A DNA stretch of 64,000 bases from CAYSBE01 sp046309355 (lineage in GTDB: Bacteria; Bacteroidota; Bacteroidia; UKL13-3). How positions within the stretch are numbered: position 1 is the stretch's first letter; the number at the start of each line of letters is the position of its first letter. The stretch lies in NCBI GenBank assembly GCA_046309355.1, contig JBKCPL010000003.1, positions 1 to 64,000 on the forward strand. Direction: 5' to 3'. Both the position numbers and the translations under genes were made by a program. The notes beneath the pieces are model-generated. The model saw only the letters and a list, made by a program, of their open reading frames with translations. It was not told the DNA's origin and made no database searches. Of the stretch, positions 36,290 through 46,194 are shown one piece after another.

Positions 36290-37132
36290 ATGAACAGAGC
36301 ATTGCTTTTCACATTTATTCTCCTGCATACCATTAAGGTCGTTCACGCACAATTTAACCCCTCATTTGAGCAATTCGACTCACTTGAAAACCTATTGGGC
36401 TGGAAAATTCAATCAGGTAGTGCCAAGCGCCAAACAGTACAACTTATAAATAATATTCCCTTTTCTGCTACTCATGGAAATTACTTTCTGCAATTAACCA
36501 ACGATACGTTAAGTTTACCCCGAGCGACCGGACAGCTGACCAATCGATTTGCATTCACCGACACACCCTACTCCCTGTATTTTGATGCATTTATGATTCC
36601 ATCCTTTGCAAATGATGTTGGTTCGGTAAGTATCCTGTTTAAAACTAGTACAGGCGATACAGTTCTTTGGGCATTCGATACGTTAAAACCGGTGACTCAG
36701 CCCGGCAATCCTTCGCAAATATTACTAAAGTGGAACGCCTATGCTGTGAATTTAGCATCTTCCTATCGAAGTGCACAAAGACCTGACTCATGTGTGCTAA
36801 CAATTACCAACAGCACTTTGGCCTCAGGCTTTGCAACATTCTTTATCGACAACCTGCGCTTTAGTTCATTTGCAGTTGGTAATCCAGAAAAACATGTGCA
36901 ATCAATGGTAAACGTATTTCCCAATCCATCAGCAGGTGCCATTCGCATCGAAGGGCTGGTGGAGCCTTGTTTTATTACTGTTTATGACCTCAACGGACTA
37001 AAAGTTATGAGTACCGAAACCGCGGAACCTATACACATCCTGAATCTGAACGATGCAAATACCGGCATGTATCTGATGAACATATCCGGCCCGCGAACGA
37101 ATGTTTACCGGAAAATATGCATCAGCCACTAA
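36290..37132 (+). CDS. Secreted protein with T9SS C-terminal sorting tail
   Basis: 280 residues. A signal peptide at about 1-20 ends VHAQ. Residues 21-195 form a beta-rich domain resembling carbohydrate-binding-like modules of T9SS cargo (PSFEQFDSLENLLGW, FFIDNLRFSSFAVG). The last ~75 residues are a type A sorting domain (MVNVFPNPSAGAIRIEG, VYDLNGLKV, MYLMNISGP). It should be exported by the Sec system, then T9SS, and anchored at the surface or released. A TATATTTG -7-like box at 36275-36282 precedes it without a matching TTG. Cargo role unknown. Confidence 0.85.
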   Translation: MNRALLFTFILLHTIKVVHAQFNPSFEQFDSLENLLGWKIQSGSAKRQTVQLINNIPFSATHGNYFLQLTNDTLSLPRATGQLTNRFAFTDTPYSLYFDAFMIPSFANDVGSVSILFKTSTGDTVLWAFDTLKPVTQPGNPSQILLKWNAYAVNLASSYRSAQRPDSCVLTITNSTLASGFATFFIDNLRFSSFAVGNPEKHVQSMVNVFPNPSAGAIRIEGLVEPCFITVYDLNGLKVMSTETAEPIHILNLNDANTGMYLMNISGPRTNVYRKICISH

Positions 37133-37163
37133 AAAGTTAATATTGTAATGTAAAACCATACGC

Positions 37164-38744
37164 ATGTCATCTTCGAAATCACAACCACAACCAGATAAAA
37201 CATCCATGACCAAAAGAGAATTACTGGCTCAAATGCGCGAACAATCACTGCTGGGCGGAGGCGTTGAGCGAATAGCATCTCAGCACAAGAAAGGAAAACT
37301 TACGGCACGTGAACGTATAAAACTGCTGCTGGATGATGGTTCTTTTGAAGAAATTGGCGCATTCGTGACACACCGCAGCAAAGACTTCGGAATGGAAAAA
37401 CAACAAATTCCGGGCGATGGTGTAGTAACCGGATATGGAACTGTAAATGGCAGATTGGTATATGTATTCTCGCAGGACTTTACAGTATTTGGGGGCTCGC
37501 TCAGCGAAACACATGCAGAAAAAATTTGCCGCTTAATGGATTTGGCCATGCAAAATGGCGCCCCTGTTATCGGATTAAACGATTCGGGTGGAGCTCGCAT
37601 TCAGGAAGGCGTAGTATCGTTAGGCGGCTATGCCGATATTTTTTACCGCAACACACTGGCCAGTGGTGTTGTTCCACAACTGTCAGCCATCATGGGCCCA
37701 TGTGCCGGTGGAGCTGTATATAGTCCGGCCATTACAGACTTTATTATGATGGTAGAAAATTCCAGTTACATGTTTGTAACCGGACCCAATGTTGTAAAAA
37801 CAGTAACGCACGAAGAGGTATCGTCCGAAGAACTGGGAGGTGCTTCTGTTCACAGCAGCAAAAGCGGTGTGGCGCATTTTTCTGCAGCCAATGAAGTAGA
37901 CTGCATCCGGCAATTGAAGCAATTACTGAGCTACATGCCACAAAATTGCGAAGAACAACCTCCGCGTATCCCTTATAGGGGTGGAAACGAAACACGTGAT
38001 GTGCTTAAAACCATTGTACCTGAAAATCCTAATCAACCTTACGATATGCGCGATGTTATTGACGCGGTCGCAGATGAAGGAACCTTTTTTGAAGTACATA
38101 AAAATTTTGCTGAAAACATTGTTGTAGGATTTGCCCGACTAGGTGGCCGAAGCATCGGTATAGTGGGCAATCAGCCTGCACAGTTGGCCGGTTGTCTGGA
38201 TATTCATGCTTCTCAAAAGGCAGCTCGTTTTGTTCGCTTCTGCGATTGTTTTAACATCCCATTATTGGTATTTGAAGACGTGCCGGGATTTTTACCGGGC
38301 ACCGACCAGGAATGGAATGCCATCATAACCAACGGAGCTAAATTGCTGTATGCATTTTCGGAAGCTACTGTACCTCGCGTTACAGTAATTACACGCAAAG
38401 CGTATGGCGGTGCCTATGATGTGATGAACAGCAAGCACATTGGAGCAGACATGAATTTTGCATGGCCTACTGCCGAAATAGCTGTTATGGGAGCTAAAGG
38501 CGCTGCTGAAATAATCTTTAAAAAAGAAATTGACAGTGCCAGCGACCAGTCAGCCGAATTGGCCAAGAAGGAGAAGCAATATGCTGACTTATTTGCTAAC
38601 CCGTATCGTGCAGCCGAACGCGGTTTCATTGATGAGGTTATTTTTCCCGAAGAAACACGTATTAAGTTAATAAAAGCATTTGCTATGCTTGAAAATAAAG
38701 TTGCCAATTTACCCCGTAAAAAACATGGAAACATTCCGCTATAA
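37164..38744 (+). CDS. Acyl-CoA carboxylase, carboxyltransferase (beta) subunit
   Basis: 526 residues of the biotin-dependent carboxyltransferase family, most like propionyl-CoA/methylmalonyl-CoA carboxyltransferase beta. GKLTARERIKLLLDDGSFEE, GLNDSGGARIQEGV, MGPCAGGAVYSPAITDF and ITRKAYGGAYDVM are visible; the two glycine-rich oxyanion segments are intact. Substrate is probably propionyl-CoA. Biotin carboxylase/BCCP subunits are not adjacent. A second ATG at 37206 (MTKRELLAQ) may be the true start. The 3' end overlaps the DUF4139 gene by 20 bases. Confidence 0.93.
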   Translation: MSSSKSQPQPDKTSMTKRELLAQMREQSLLGGGVERIASQHKKGKLTARERIKLLLDDGSFEEIGAFVTHRSKDFGMEKQQIPGDGVVTGYGTVNGRLVYVFSQDFTVFGGSLSETHAEKICRLMDLAMQNGAPVIGLNDSGGARIQEGVVSLGGYADIFYRNTLASGVVPQLSAIMGPCAGGAVYSPAITDFIMMVENSSYMFVTGPNVVKTVTHEEVSSEELGGASVHSSKSGVAHFSAANEVDCIRQLKQLLSYMPQNCEEQPPRIPYRGGNETRDVLKTIVPENPNQPYDMRDVIDAVADEGTFFEVHKNFAENIVVGFARLGGRSIGIVGNQPAQLAGCLDIHASQKAARFVRFCDCFNIPLLVFEDVPGFLPGTDQEWNAIITNGAKLLYAFSEATVPRVTVITRKAYGGAYDVMNSKHIGADMNFAWPTAEIAVMGAKGAAEIIFKKEIDSASDQSAELAKKEKQYADLFANPYRAAERGFIDEVIFPEETRIKLIKAFAMLENKVANLPRKKHGNIPL

Positions 38745-40350
38745 CCTACTGATGGCTGCATTGATGGCTTGGTCCGCTGTTTCTGCTCAATCCATAGAAA
38801 CCGAAATTAGGGCCACATCGACCATTACAAACGTAACGGTCTTTTTAAATCAGGCTCAAATTACCCGAGTGGCAAAAGTTAATCTACAGGCCGGTACAAC
38901 ACGGCTTGTTTTCGACCGTGTATCACCGTTCGTAAATTTAAACAGCATTCAGGTTAAAACAGAAAGCAACATCACATTGCTGTCGGTGTCTCAGCGCAAC
39001 AACTTTTTACAAAATGACGAGAAACCCAGATTTATAGTAGAGTTAGAAGATACACTGCAGAAAACTAATCTTGCTTTGCAGCAACTGCAAATTAGAAAAG
39101 AGGCCTACACGGTTGAAAAAGATTTGCTGTTAACCAATAAAAGTTTGGGCGGGGCAAATTCAGGTGTAAAAATAGACGACCTGGAAGATGCACTCACTTT
39201 ATACCGAAAACGCACCATTGAAATTGGCGAAGAACTTCTAAAATTATCTGCCACAGAATTAAAACTTCAGGCAATTCGTACCAAACTACAAGCACAACTT
39301 GATGAATACTTGGGAAATGCCAATAGCACAGTAGAAGTTATAGTAACTTTAAAGTCGCTCCAAGCTGTAACAAATGCGAAAATTGAATGGAGTTACCTGG
39401 TTAATAATGCCAGCTGGTCGCCACTGTATGACATTCGTGTGAAAGACACTAAAAACCCACTACAATTAGTAAATAAGGCCGTAATTAGACAATCAACAGG
39501 CGAGGAATGGAAAAATGTAGTTCTAAAACTTTCCACCTCAAACCCAAATGAAAGCGGCACTAAACCCGAATTACAAACCAACTATTTAGGTTTCCGAACT
39601 CTTGACCAACTGCAATACAAACGAGCAACTTCCGACATACGCAAATCGAGAGCAGACCGTACAGAAGCTATGCCTTCTTACGAAGAGGGCGCTGCCGTGC
39701 AGGCAACAGGTAATATTCCTCAAAATGCGATAACTACTCAAACAGATGTTAATCTCGAGTTTAATGTTACATCTGCATACACTATACCCAGCGATAACAA
39801 TGAACATCAGGTTGATTTGACCATTTCAACATTGAATGCCATATATGCGTATGCTGCGGTGCCACGCCTAACCAAAGATGCATTTGTTACTGCACAGGTA
39901 CTAAACAACGACATGCCTAATCAGGTAAGCGGGCCTGCAAAAATTTATTTTGACGGAAGCTACATGGGTGAATCTTATTTAAGCAGCAGCACCGGAGATA
40001 CTGTTTTGTTATCACTTGGCCGCGATAAACGTATACACATACAACGCACATTATTAAAAGATTTCAGCAGCAAAACACTTTCTGGTTCATCCAGAAAAGA
40101 GCAAACTACCTGGGAAATTACAATACGCAATACACGTAAAGAGCCCATACAAATTGTAGTGGAGGATCTTATTCCTGTAACTACCGAGAAAGAAATTGAA
40201 GTTAAACTAGTACAGGCCGGTGGAGCAAGCTATGACGAAGCTACCGGTAAGTTAAAGTGGGTACTGAATATTGATGCGGAAAAATCTCACTCTGTTCGGT
40301 TCAGTTTTGAAGTAAAGTATCCGAAGGAAAAGCCCATCACTCCCTATTAA
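38725..40350 (+). CDS. DUF4139 domain protein, exported
   Basis: 541 residues from ATG 38725 (METFRYNLLMAALMAWSAVSAQ), which contains a signal peptide. An N-terminal DUF4140-like region (ATSTITNVTVFLNQAQITRVAKV) and coiled coil at about 95-190 precede the DUF4139 beta-rich region (IEWSYLVNNASWSPLYDIRV, AVIRQSTGEEW, WEITIRNTRKEPIQIVVED). Similar proteins were once called mucoidy inhibitor A-like. Function in bacteria is unknown; it overlaps and follows the carboxylase gene. Confidence 0.88.
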   Translation: METFRYNLLMAALMAWSAVSAQSIETEIRATSTITNVTVFLNQAQITRVAKVNLQAGTTRLVFDRVSPFVNLNSIQVKTESNITLLSVSQRNNFLQNDEKPRFIVELEDTLQKTNLALQQLQIRKEAYTVEKDLLLTNKSLGGANSGVKIDDLEDALTLYRKRTIEIGEELLKLSATELKLQAIRTKLQAQLDEYLGNANSTVEVIVTLKSLQAVTNAKIEWSYLVNNASWSPLYDIRVKDTKNPLQLVNKAVIRQSTGEEWKNVVLKLSTSNPNESGTKPELQTNYLGFRTLDQLQYKRATSDIRKSRADRTEAMPSYEEGAAVQATGNIPQNAITTQTDVNLEFNVTSAYTIPSDNNEHQVDLTISTLNAIYAYAAVPRLTKDAFVTAQVLNNDMPNQVSGPAKIYFDGSYMGESYLSSSTGDTVLLSLGRDKRIHIQRTLLKDFSSKTLSGSSRKEQTTWEITIRNTRKEPIQIVVEDLIPVTTEKEIEVKLVQAGGASYDEATGKLKWVLNIDAEKSHSVRFSFEVKYPKEKPITPY

Positions 40351-40360
40351 ACCAAACCAA

Positions 40361-41869
40361 ATGGGATTAAAGTCAGTACTGGCAAAACCGTTTGCAGCCT
40401 ACATCGCTTCACACGTCAGAAAAGAATCTTTGAAGGCAATACAAAATCAGCAAAAATGGCTTAATCGTTTGCTTTCACGAGGTAGCCAAACTGCGTTCGG
40501 GAAAGATCATCAATTTGATAAAATTCATTCGTATACAGAGTTTAAAAATCATGTCCCTGTTCGTGATTACGAAGCACTTTATCCTTACATTAGCAGAGCT
40601 ATAGATGGCGAGATGAATGTGTTGTGGCCTGGCAAACCCCTTTACTGGAGCAAAACCTCGGGCACTACATCGGGCGTCAAATATATCCCCATCACAAACG
40701 AGTCTATCGGTTACCATATAAACTCCGCACGTAATGCATTGCTTTGCTACATAGCCGAAACGGGCAACTCACGCTTTGTTGATGGCAAACTCATCTTTTT
40801 ATCGGGAAGTCCTGGCCTTGAACGTAAAAACGGAATACTAACCGGACGCTTAAGTGGCATTGTTAACCACCACGTACCCGCATATTTAAGAAGTAATCAA
40901 ATGCCAAGTTACGATACCAATTGCATAGATGACTGGGAACAAAAGGTAGATGCCATTGTAAAAGAAACATTGCATGAAAACATGACACTGATTAGCGGAA
41001 TACCTCCGTGGGTTCAAATGTACTTTGATAAACTAATGCTGGCATCAGCAGGAAAACCGGTAAAGGACATATTCCCGGATTTTTCTGTTTTTGTATACGG
41101 TGGAGTGAACTATGAACCTTACAGAGCAAAAATTGAGCGCAGCATCGGCAAACAGATTGACAGTATTGAAACCTACCCGGCCAGCGAAGGCTTCATTGCG
41201 TATCAGGATTCACAAGAAACAAATGCGCTGTTGCTTCTAACCAACAACGGTATTTTTTATGAGTTTATAGCTGCAGATGAATTTTATTCAGAAAATCCCA
41301 CCCGTGTAGCACTGGAGGATGTAGAATTAAATAAAAACTATGCTGTCATTTTAAATACCAATGCCGGATTATTTGGATACAATATAGGTGATACAGTAAA
41401 GTTTGTTTCTAAAAATCCATACAGGTTATTGGTTACCGGCAGAATAAAACATTTTATATCGGCTTTTGGCGAACACGTAATTGGTGAGGAAGTAGAGCAC
41501 GCAGTGTTGCATGCTGCAGCCAGGTGCAATGCTGATATTACTGAATTTACAGTTGCCCCTCAGGTTTCGCCAGCTGATAATGAATTGCCCTACCACGAGT
41601 GGTGGATTGAGTTCGGAAAATTGCCCGAAAACACAGAAGTATTTGCTACAGAAGTGGATTTGGCGTTGCAACAAAAAAATATTTACTACTCCGACCTCCG
41701 AAAAGGGAATATTTTACAAAACCTGAAAATACGCATACTTAAAAAGAGTGCATTTATCGAATACATGAAAAGCGAAGGCAAGTTGGGCGGACAAAATAAA
41801 GTTCCCCGACTGAGCAATAACCGCGTGATTGCAGATAAACTAAAACAATTTATGGTGCAAAACCCTTAA
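40361..41869 (+). CDS. GH3-family acyl-adenylating protein
   Basis: 502 residues. GH3 proteins of plants are acyl-acid amido synthetases of the ANL (firefly luciferase) fold. Here the ATP-binding loop SKTSGTTSGVKYIP is near residue 103. VYGGVNYEPY, ETYPASEGFIAYQ and DTVKFVSKNPYRLLVTGR fit the GH3 core, and the C-terminal LGGQNKVPRLSNNR is the family's closing motif. The acid and amino substrates in bacteria are not established. It is 10 bases after the DUF4139 gene and 3 before dxr, so likely in one transcript. Confidence 0.9.
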   Translation: MGLKSVLAKPFAAYIASHVRKESLKAIQNQQKWLNRLLSRGSQTAFGKDHQFDKIHSYTEFKNHVPVRDYEALYPYISRAIDGEMNVLWPGKPLYWSKTSGTTSGVKYIPITNESIGYHINSARNALLCYIAETGNSRFVDGKLIFLSGSPGLERKNGILTGRLSGIVNHHVPAYLRSNQMPSYDTNCIDDWEQKVDAIVKETLHENMTLISGIPPWVQMYFDKLMLASAGKPVKDIFPDFSVFVYGGVNYEPYRAKIERSIGKQIDSIETYPASEGFIAYQDSQETNALLLLTNNGIFYEFIAADEFYSENPTRVALEDVELNKNYAVILNTNAGLFGYNIGDTVKFVSKNPYRLLVTGRIKHFISAFGEHVIGEEVEHAVLHAAARCNADITEFTVAPQVSPADNELPYHEWWIEFGKLPENTEVFATEVDLALQQKNIYYSDLRKGNILQNLKIRILKKSAFIEYMKSEGKLGGQNKVPRLSNNRVIADKLKQFMVQNP

Positions 41870-41872
41870 CAC

Positions 41873-43048
41873 ATGAACAGCAGCAGAATGAAGAAAAAAA
41901 TAGCCATACTGGGCAGCACCGGGTCTATAGGTACCCAGGCATTGGAAATAGCGCGTGAGCAACCCGAGCTCATTGAAGTAGAAGTTCTGACTGCTCATTC
42001 AAATGCCGATTTGCTCATAAAACAAGCCAAAGAATTTTGCCCCAATTATGTGGTCATAGCTGACGAATCAAAATATGCCTACGTAAAAGATGCACTTAGC
42101 CATTCCGATACAAAGGTTTTTGCCGGTAGCAAATCAATAGCTGAGTTAATGGAGATTACAACAGCCGATACCGTACTTACAGCAATGGTGGGCTACAGCG
42201 GACTACTACCCACCATTAAAGCCATTGAAAACAACAAACGTATTGCATTGGCCAATAAAGAAACTTTGGTGGTTGCCGGTGAACTCGTTACGGATTTGTG
42301 TGCAAAGCATCGGGTTGAAATTATTCCGGTTGATTCTGAACATTCAGCCATTTTTCAATGCCTCACAGGCGAATCGTACAAAGCAGTAGAAAAGTTAATA
42401 CTCACAGCCAGCGGTGGCCCCTTCAGAGGTAAAAAAAGAAATGACTTAGCTGCTGTTAAAAAGGAGCAGGCGCTGAAACATCCCAACTGGAGTATGGGTG
42501 CAAAAATCACGATTGATTCGGCTACCCTCATGAACAAAGGACTGGAGGTGATTGAGGCGCGTTGGTTATTCGGTATACAACCAAATGATATTGATGTTAT
42601 CGTCCATCCGCAAAGCATTATTCACAGCATGGTTCAGTTTTCAGATGGCAGCATTAAAGCTCAAATGGGATTGCCAGATATGAAACTGCCCATTCACTAC
42701 GCATTCTTTTTCCCTGAAAGGGTTCATTCCTCGTTTCCACGCATGAACTTCAGCGCATATCCGCAACTTACATTCGAAAAACCCGACACAGAAACGTTTC
42801 AAAATCTTGGCCTGGCTTATGATGCCCTTAGACAAGGAGGAAACATGGCATGTATACTCAATGCTGCCAATGAAGTTACCGTAGATGCTTTTTTGAAAGA
42901 CCAAATTTCCTTTCTGCAAATAGCTGAAATTAATGCGCTAACCATGCAACGTGCATCGTTTGTTTCAAACCCCGCACTATCAGATTATATTGAATCAAAT
43001 ACCGAAGCACGTGAACTTGCTGCGGATATTGTAAAGAATGTAAGCTGA
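41873..43048 (+). CDS. dxr: 1-deoxy-D-xylulose 5-phosphate reductoisomerase
   Basis: Makes MEP for isoprenoid synthesis from DXP with NADPH. 391 residues from ATG 41873; a second ATG at 41888 gives the tighter start MKKKIAILGSTGSIGTQAL. NADPH-binding GSTGSIG, ALANKETLV, the metal/substrate region VDSEHSAIFQCL, ASGGPF, and SATLMNKGLEVIEA with HPQSIIHSMV are all present. The stop is followed 59 bases later by rseP; the dxr-rseP order is common across bacteria. Confidence 0.97.
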   Translation: MNSSRMKKKIAILGSTGSIGTQALEIAREQPELIEVEVLTAHSNADLLIKQAKEFCPNYVVIADESKYAYVKDALSHSDTKVFAGSKSIAELMEITTADTVLTAMVGYSGLLPTIKAIENNKRIALANKETLVVAGELVTDLCAKHRVEIIPVDSEHSAIFQCLTGESYKAVEKLILTASGGPFRGKKRNDLAAVKKEQALKHPNWSMGAKITIDSATLMNKGLEVIEARWLFGIQPNDIDVIVHPQSIIHSMVQFSDGSIKAQMGLPDMKLPIHYAFFFPERVHSSFPRMNFSAYPQLTFEKPDTETFQNLGLAYDALRQGGNMACILNAANEVTVDAFLKDQISFLQIAEINALTMQRASFVSNPALSDYIESNTEARELAADIVKNVS

Positions 43049-43107
43049 TACAATGGAATATGTATTAATTTTGCCGTCTTGACTTCAATTTACATCAACT
43101 AAACAAC

Positions 43108-44433
43108 ATGCAAGGATTAATCATGGCAGCCCAGCTGATAACGGGCATTTCTATTTTGGTTATTATTCATGAACTTGGACATTACTGGGCGGCAAGGATG
43201 TTTGGTATACGTGTCGAAAAATTCTATCTCTTTTTTGACGCTTGGGGATTCAAACTGTTTAGCATAAAACGGGGCAACACAGAATGGGGAATAGGTTGGT
43301 TGCCACTAGGAGGTTATGTAAAAATAGCGGGTATGATAGACGAAAGTATGGATAAAGAGCAACTGAAACAGCCGGCTCAACCATGGGAATTCAGAAGCAA
43401 ACCCGCCTGGCAACGATTAATCGTAATGATTGGTGGAGTATTCATGAATGTAATAGCGGGTATTTTCATTTTTGCCATGATGGCTTACACCTATGGCGAA
43501 CGCTACACTGTCAACGATTCGCTGCAATACGGCATAGTTCCATCCGAACTTGCACAGGAGATTGGATTTAAGGTTGGCGATAAACTGGTAAGCGTTAATG
43601 GCAAAGCAATCAAGTATCTGGAGGAGGCTATGGACCCCAACGAAATGTTTGCCGATAATGCGTACTACGAACTACTACGGGAAGGTGAAAAAATTAGGGT
43701 TTCACTTCCCTCCGATTTTATTTCTAAGCTTAGCAAGCAGCAACGTGCGGATTTCCTTGCAGCCCGTCAAACATTTTCGGTAGCCGAGCTGGTAGCCGGT
43801 TACAATGCAGAGAAAGCAGGTATGAAAAAAGGCGATATCATCCATTCTATAGATACCCTATCCATCAAATTTTTCGATGAGCTTCAATCAACCTTGCGGA
43901 AATATGCCGGCAAGACAATTGAAGTGGGCATTATTCGAAATTCCGATACACTTAAACTAAATGTACCCATTGATGAAACCGGTAAAATTGGCCTCATACC
44001 TGCAACGAATGATTTGAAATACGACACATTAACATTTGGATTTATTCAATCCTTCCCAAAAGGAGTAGAGAAAGCTGTCAGCACTATTGCGTTACAAATT
44101 ACCGGATGGAAAAAAATTGCAAATGGCGATATCCCGGCCAATAAAGCAGTTCAAGGACCAATCGGTATTGCCAAGTTTTACGGAGGAGAGTGGATTTGGG
44201 CGCGCTTCTGGCTATTTACAGCACTTATTTCACTGGGGTTGGCATTTATGAATATACTGCCTATACCAGCGCTTGACGGTGGCCATGTTGTTCTTTTATG
44301 CATTGAAATGATAACAGGCAAACCCCTCTCCGACCGAACAATGGAAATCGTTCAAACCATCGGCATGGTCATATTGCTGACCCTGATGGTTCTCATTTTC
44401 GGAAACGACATCTGGCAACTGCTAACCAATTAA
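43108..44433 (+). CDS. rseP: Site-2-type intramembrane metalloprotease RseP
   Basis: 441 residues. The zinc motif HELGH is in membrane segment 1 (ILVIIHELGHYWAARMFG). A periplasmic region with PDZ fold at about 215-300 (AGYNAEKAGMKKGDIIHSID) and the second active-site motif PALDGGHVVLL with further C-terminal membrane segments follow. It cleaves membrane-anchored regulators such as anti-sigma factors or signal peptides remnants. A TAATTTTG -7-like box lies at 43066-43073 without a matching TTG. A second ATG at 43123 is possible as start. Confidence 0.94.
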   Translation: MQGLIMAAQLITGISILVIIHELGHYWAARMFGIRVEKFYLFFDAWGFKLFSIKRGNTEWGIGWLPLGGYVKIAGMIDESMDKEQLKQPAQPWEFRSKPAWQRLIVMIGGVFMNVIAGIFIFAMMAYTYGERYTVNDSLQYGIVPSELAQEIGFKVGDKLVSVNGKAIKYLEEAMDPNEMFADNAYYELLREGEKIRVSLPSDFISKLSKQQRADFLAARQTFSVAELVAGYNAEKAGMKKGDIIHSIDTLSIKFFDELQSTLRKYAGKTIEVGIIRNSDTLKLNVPIDETGKIGLIPATNDLKYDTLTFGFIQSFPKGVEKAVSTIALQITGWKKIANGDIPANKAVQGPIGIAKFYGGEWIWARFWLFTALISLGLAFMNILPIPALDGGHVVLLCIEMITGKPLSDRTMEIVQTIGMVILLTLMVLIFGNDIWQLLTN

Positions 44434-44498
44434 TTCACATTGTGGATTATTCCCGCAAGCGCTCAAGTATCATTGTATGAGTAAATACGACTGATACC

Positions 44499-45254
44499 AT
44501 GAGAAAATTAGTGATTATATCTGTACTGCTTTGTTCAGTAAGGCTTTCAGCACAGCAGGATTCTGCACGTAAATCCATTTTGCTAATACCTTATCAGCAA
44601 ATGATGCATTTTTCGGATGCCGATCAGGATATAGCCAGATTCAGCAAAACGGATCCAAATACAGTCAGGCAAACCCTACGAAACGAACTGGACATTAACA
44701 TTTACCATCAGCTACTCGCGCACTTTAATGTTATCAGTATTATGCGTTCAGCTACTCTTAATGGCGAGTACGATTTAAATAGAATTTACGCTGCAACGCG
44801 CTATACACTATACAAAAAAACCGATCAGGAAAGCTACCATGAGGCTAAACCATCCGGCATTACCGAGAAACTTAAAAACTTTACTAAATCTATCGCCCGG
44901 AAAAATAAAGAACAAACCTTCTGGACCAATGACTCCAGTGTGATGCTGGCCGATATTGGCGACAAAGAACTTTTCCCTTACCTGACAAGAAAGTACAAAT
45001 GCAATTACCTTTTGTTTATTACTCAGTTTGAAATTACGACAAACAATAAAAACACCATCGAATGGTTGAAACAGGAATATTCACGTGAGTATATGATTCA
45101 CTACAATTTATTTGACCCAAGTGGTCACTTACTGCGTGCCGAAACACTTACCATTAAAGCATCGAACGAGAACAAACTCTCTGAAATCAAGTCAAAATAC
45201 CTGATTGTACTGGCACAACGTTTACGGGACATTATTAAAGTAATTAATGACTAA
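44499..45254 (+). CDS. Exported protein of unknown function
   Basis: 251 residues with a signal peptide ending LSAQ near residue 18. The mature part is predicted mixed helix/strand with no repeats or membrane segment. Notable segments are SILLIPYQQMMHFSDADQDI and KYKCNYLLFITQFEITTNN. It is 65 bases after rseP, and its stop overlaps the ATG of the Smr-domain gene by 8 bases. I do not recognise the family. Confidence 0.75.
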   Translation: MRKLVIISVLLCSVRLSAQQDSARKSILLIPYQQMMHFSDADQDIARFSKTDPNTVRQTLRNELDINIYHQLLAHFNVISIMRSATLNGEYDLNRIYAATRYTLYKKTDQESYHEAKPSGITEKLKNFTKSIARKNKEQTFWTNDSSVMLADIGDKELFPYLTRKYKCNYLLFITQFEITTNNKNTIEWLKQEYSREYMIHYNLFDPSGHLLRAETLTIKASNENKLSEIKSKYLIVLAQRLRDIIKVIND

Positions 45255-46194
45255 GCTCAGTAAGATAAAGCCTGGCGACTTCGTACGATTTCTGAACGAA
45301 AAGCAGGAAGGCGTTGTAACGGATATTACCGGTAACCTCGCATACGTAAGTGTTGAAGGTGATTTTAGTATTCCTGTACAAGTAAATGAATTGGTAAAAG
45401 TAGAGCAGCACTTTGCTGCGAAAAAAGCGATAATACCTGACGAAAAATCTGTACAAAATGTCCCATCCGGAATTTTCCTGGCATTTGAGCGAATTACGGA
45501 ATCTCAGCTGCAAATACAGGTACACAATACCGTATGCGATGTACTACAACTGGCATGGTATGAGCATAGCTCAAAAGTATATACACTAAAGAAATACGGA
45601 GAGATTAGACGAAACGAATCGCTTTCGCTGTATAAAATCAATCTGGACGATTTTGCCATGTGGCCCGAATTTGTCTTACAACAGAATTGGATTTTCTCTA
45701 CTATTGATGAACCACCCAAGTGCTGTATAAACAGACTTTCGTTTAATGCTAAAAGGTTTCATTCTGCATTAAAGCATTGCTTTTTCTTAAACAAACAAGC
45801 CTATGTATTTCAAATAGATGATAAAACTCCACCTCCCAACCTTGAAAAATTAAGTGAACACCATTTTGACACCGCGCATACCCCAGCGGAAATTCGATTA
45901 AGTAAACCCGACCCGGTAATTGACCTGCATATCGAAAAATTAGCTCCGAACGAGGCCTTTACACTTACCGAATACCAGATTTTACAACGGCAAATGGATA
46001 CTGTTAAATCAGCACTGGAAGGAGCAATCGTAAACAATATGAGCGAGCTTATTATGATTCATGGTGTGGGGAAGCATGTACTAAAAAGTAAGATTATAAA
46101 ATACGCAACAGAATTAACCCATGTACATGTAAAATGTACGCCAGCTGACCCCATTAAGTATGGCGGAGGGGCTACAAAACTTGAAATTTCGTAA
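45247..46194 (+). CDS. DUF2027 and Smr domain protein
   Basis: 315 residues. The N-terminal part begins with a KOW-like beta barrel (KIKPGDFVRFLNEKQEGVVTD), then a DUF2027-like region to about 220. The C-terminal Smr domain at about 235-313 contains DLHIEKL, ALEGAIVNNMSELIMIHGVG and the terminal PIKYGGGATKLEIS (normally ...HPRQFGGGGATIVEL). Smr domains bind or nick structured nucleic acid, and the HGxG/DLHx motifs are kept. It is soluble. Likely acts on DNA or ribosome-linked RNA. Its stop abuts that of the convergent response regulator. Confidence 0.9.
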   Translation: MTKLSKIKPGDFVRFLNEKQEGVVTDITGNLAYVSVEGDFSIPVQVNELVKVEQHFAAKKAIIPDEKSVQNVPSGIFLAFERITESQLQIQVHNTVCDVLQLAWYEHSSKVYTLKKYGEIRRNESLSLYKINLDDFAMWPEFVLQQNWIFSTIDEPPKCCINRLSFNAKRFHSALKHCFFLNKQAYVFQIDDKTPPPNLEKLSEHHFDTAHTPAEIRLSKPDPVIDLHIEKLAPNEAFTLTEYQILQRQMDTVKSALEGAIVNNMSELIMIHGVGKHVLKSKIIKYATELTHVHVKCTPADPIKYGGGATKLEIS

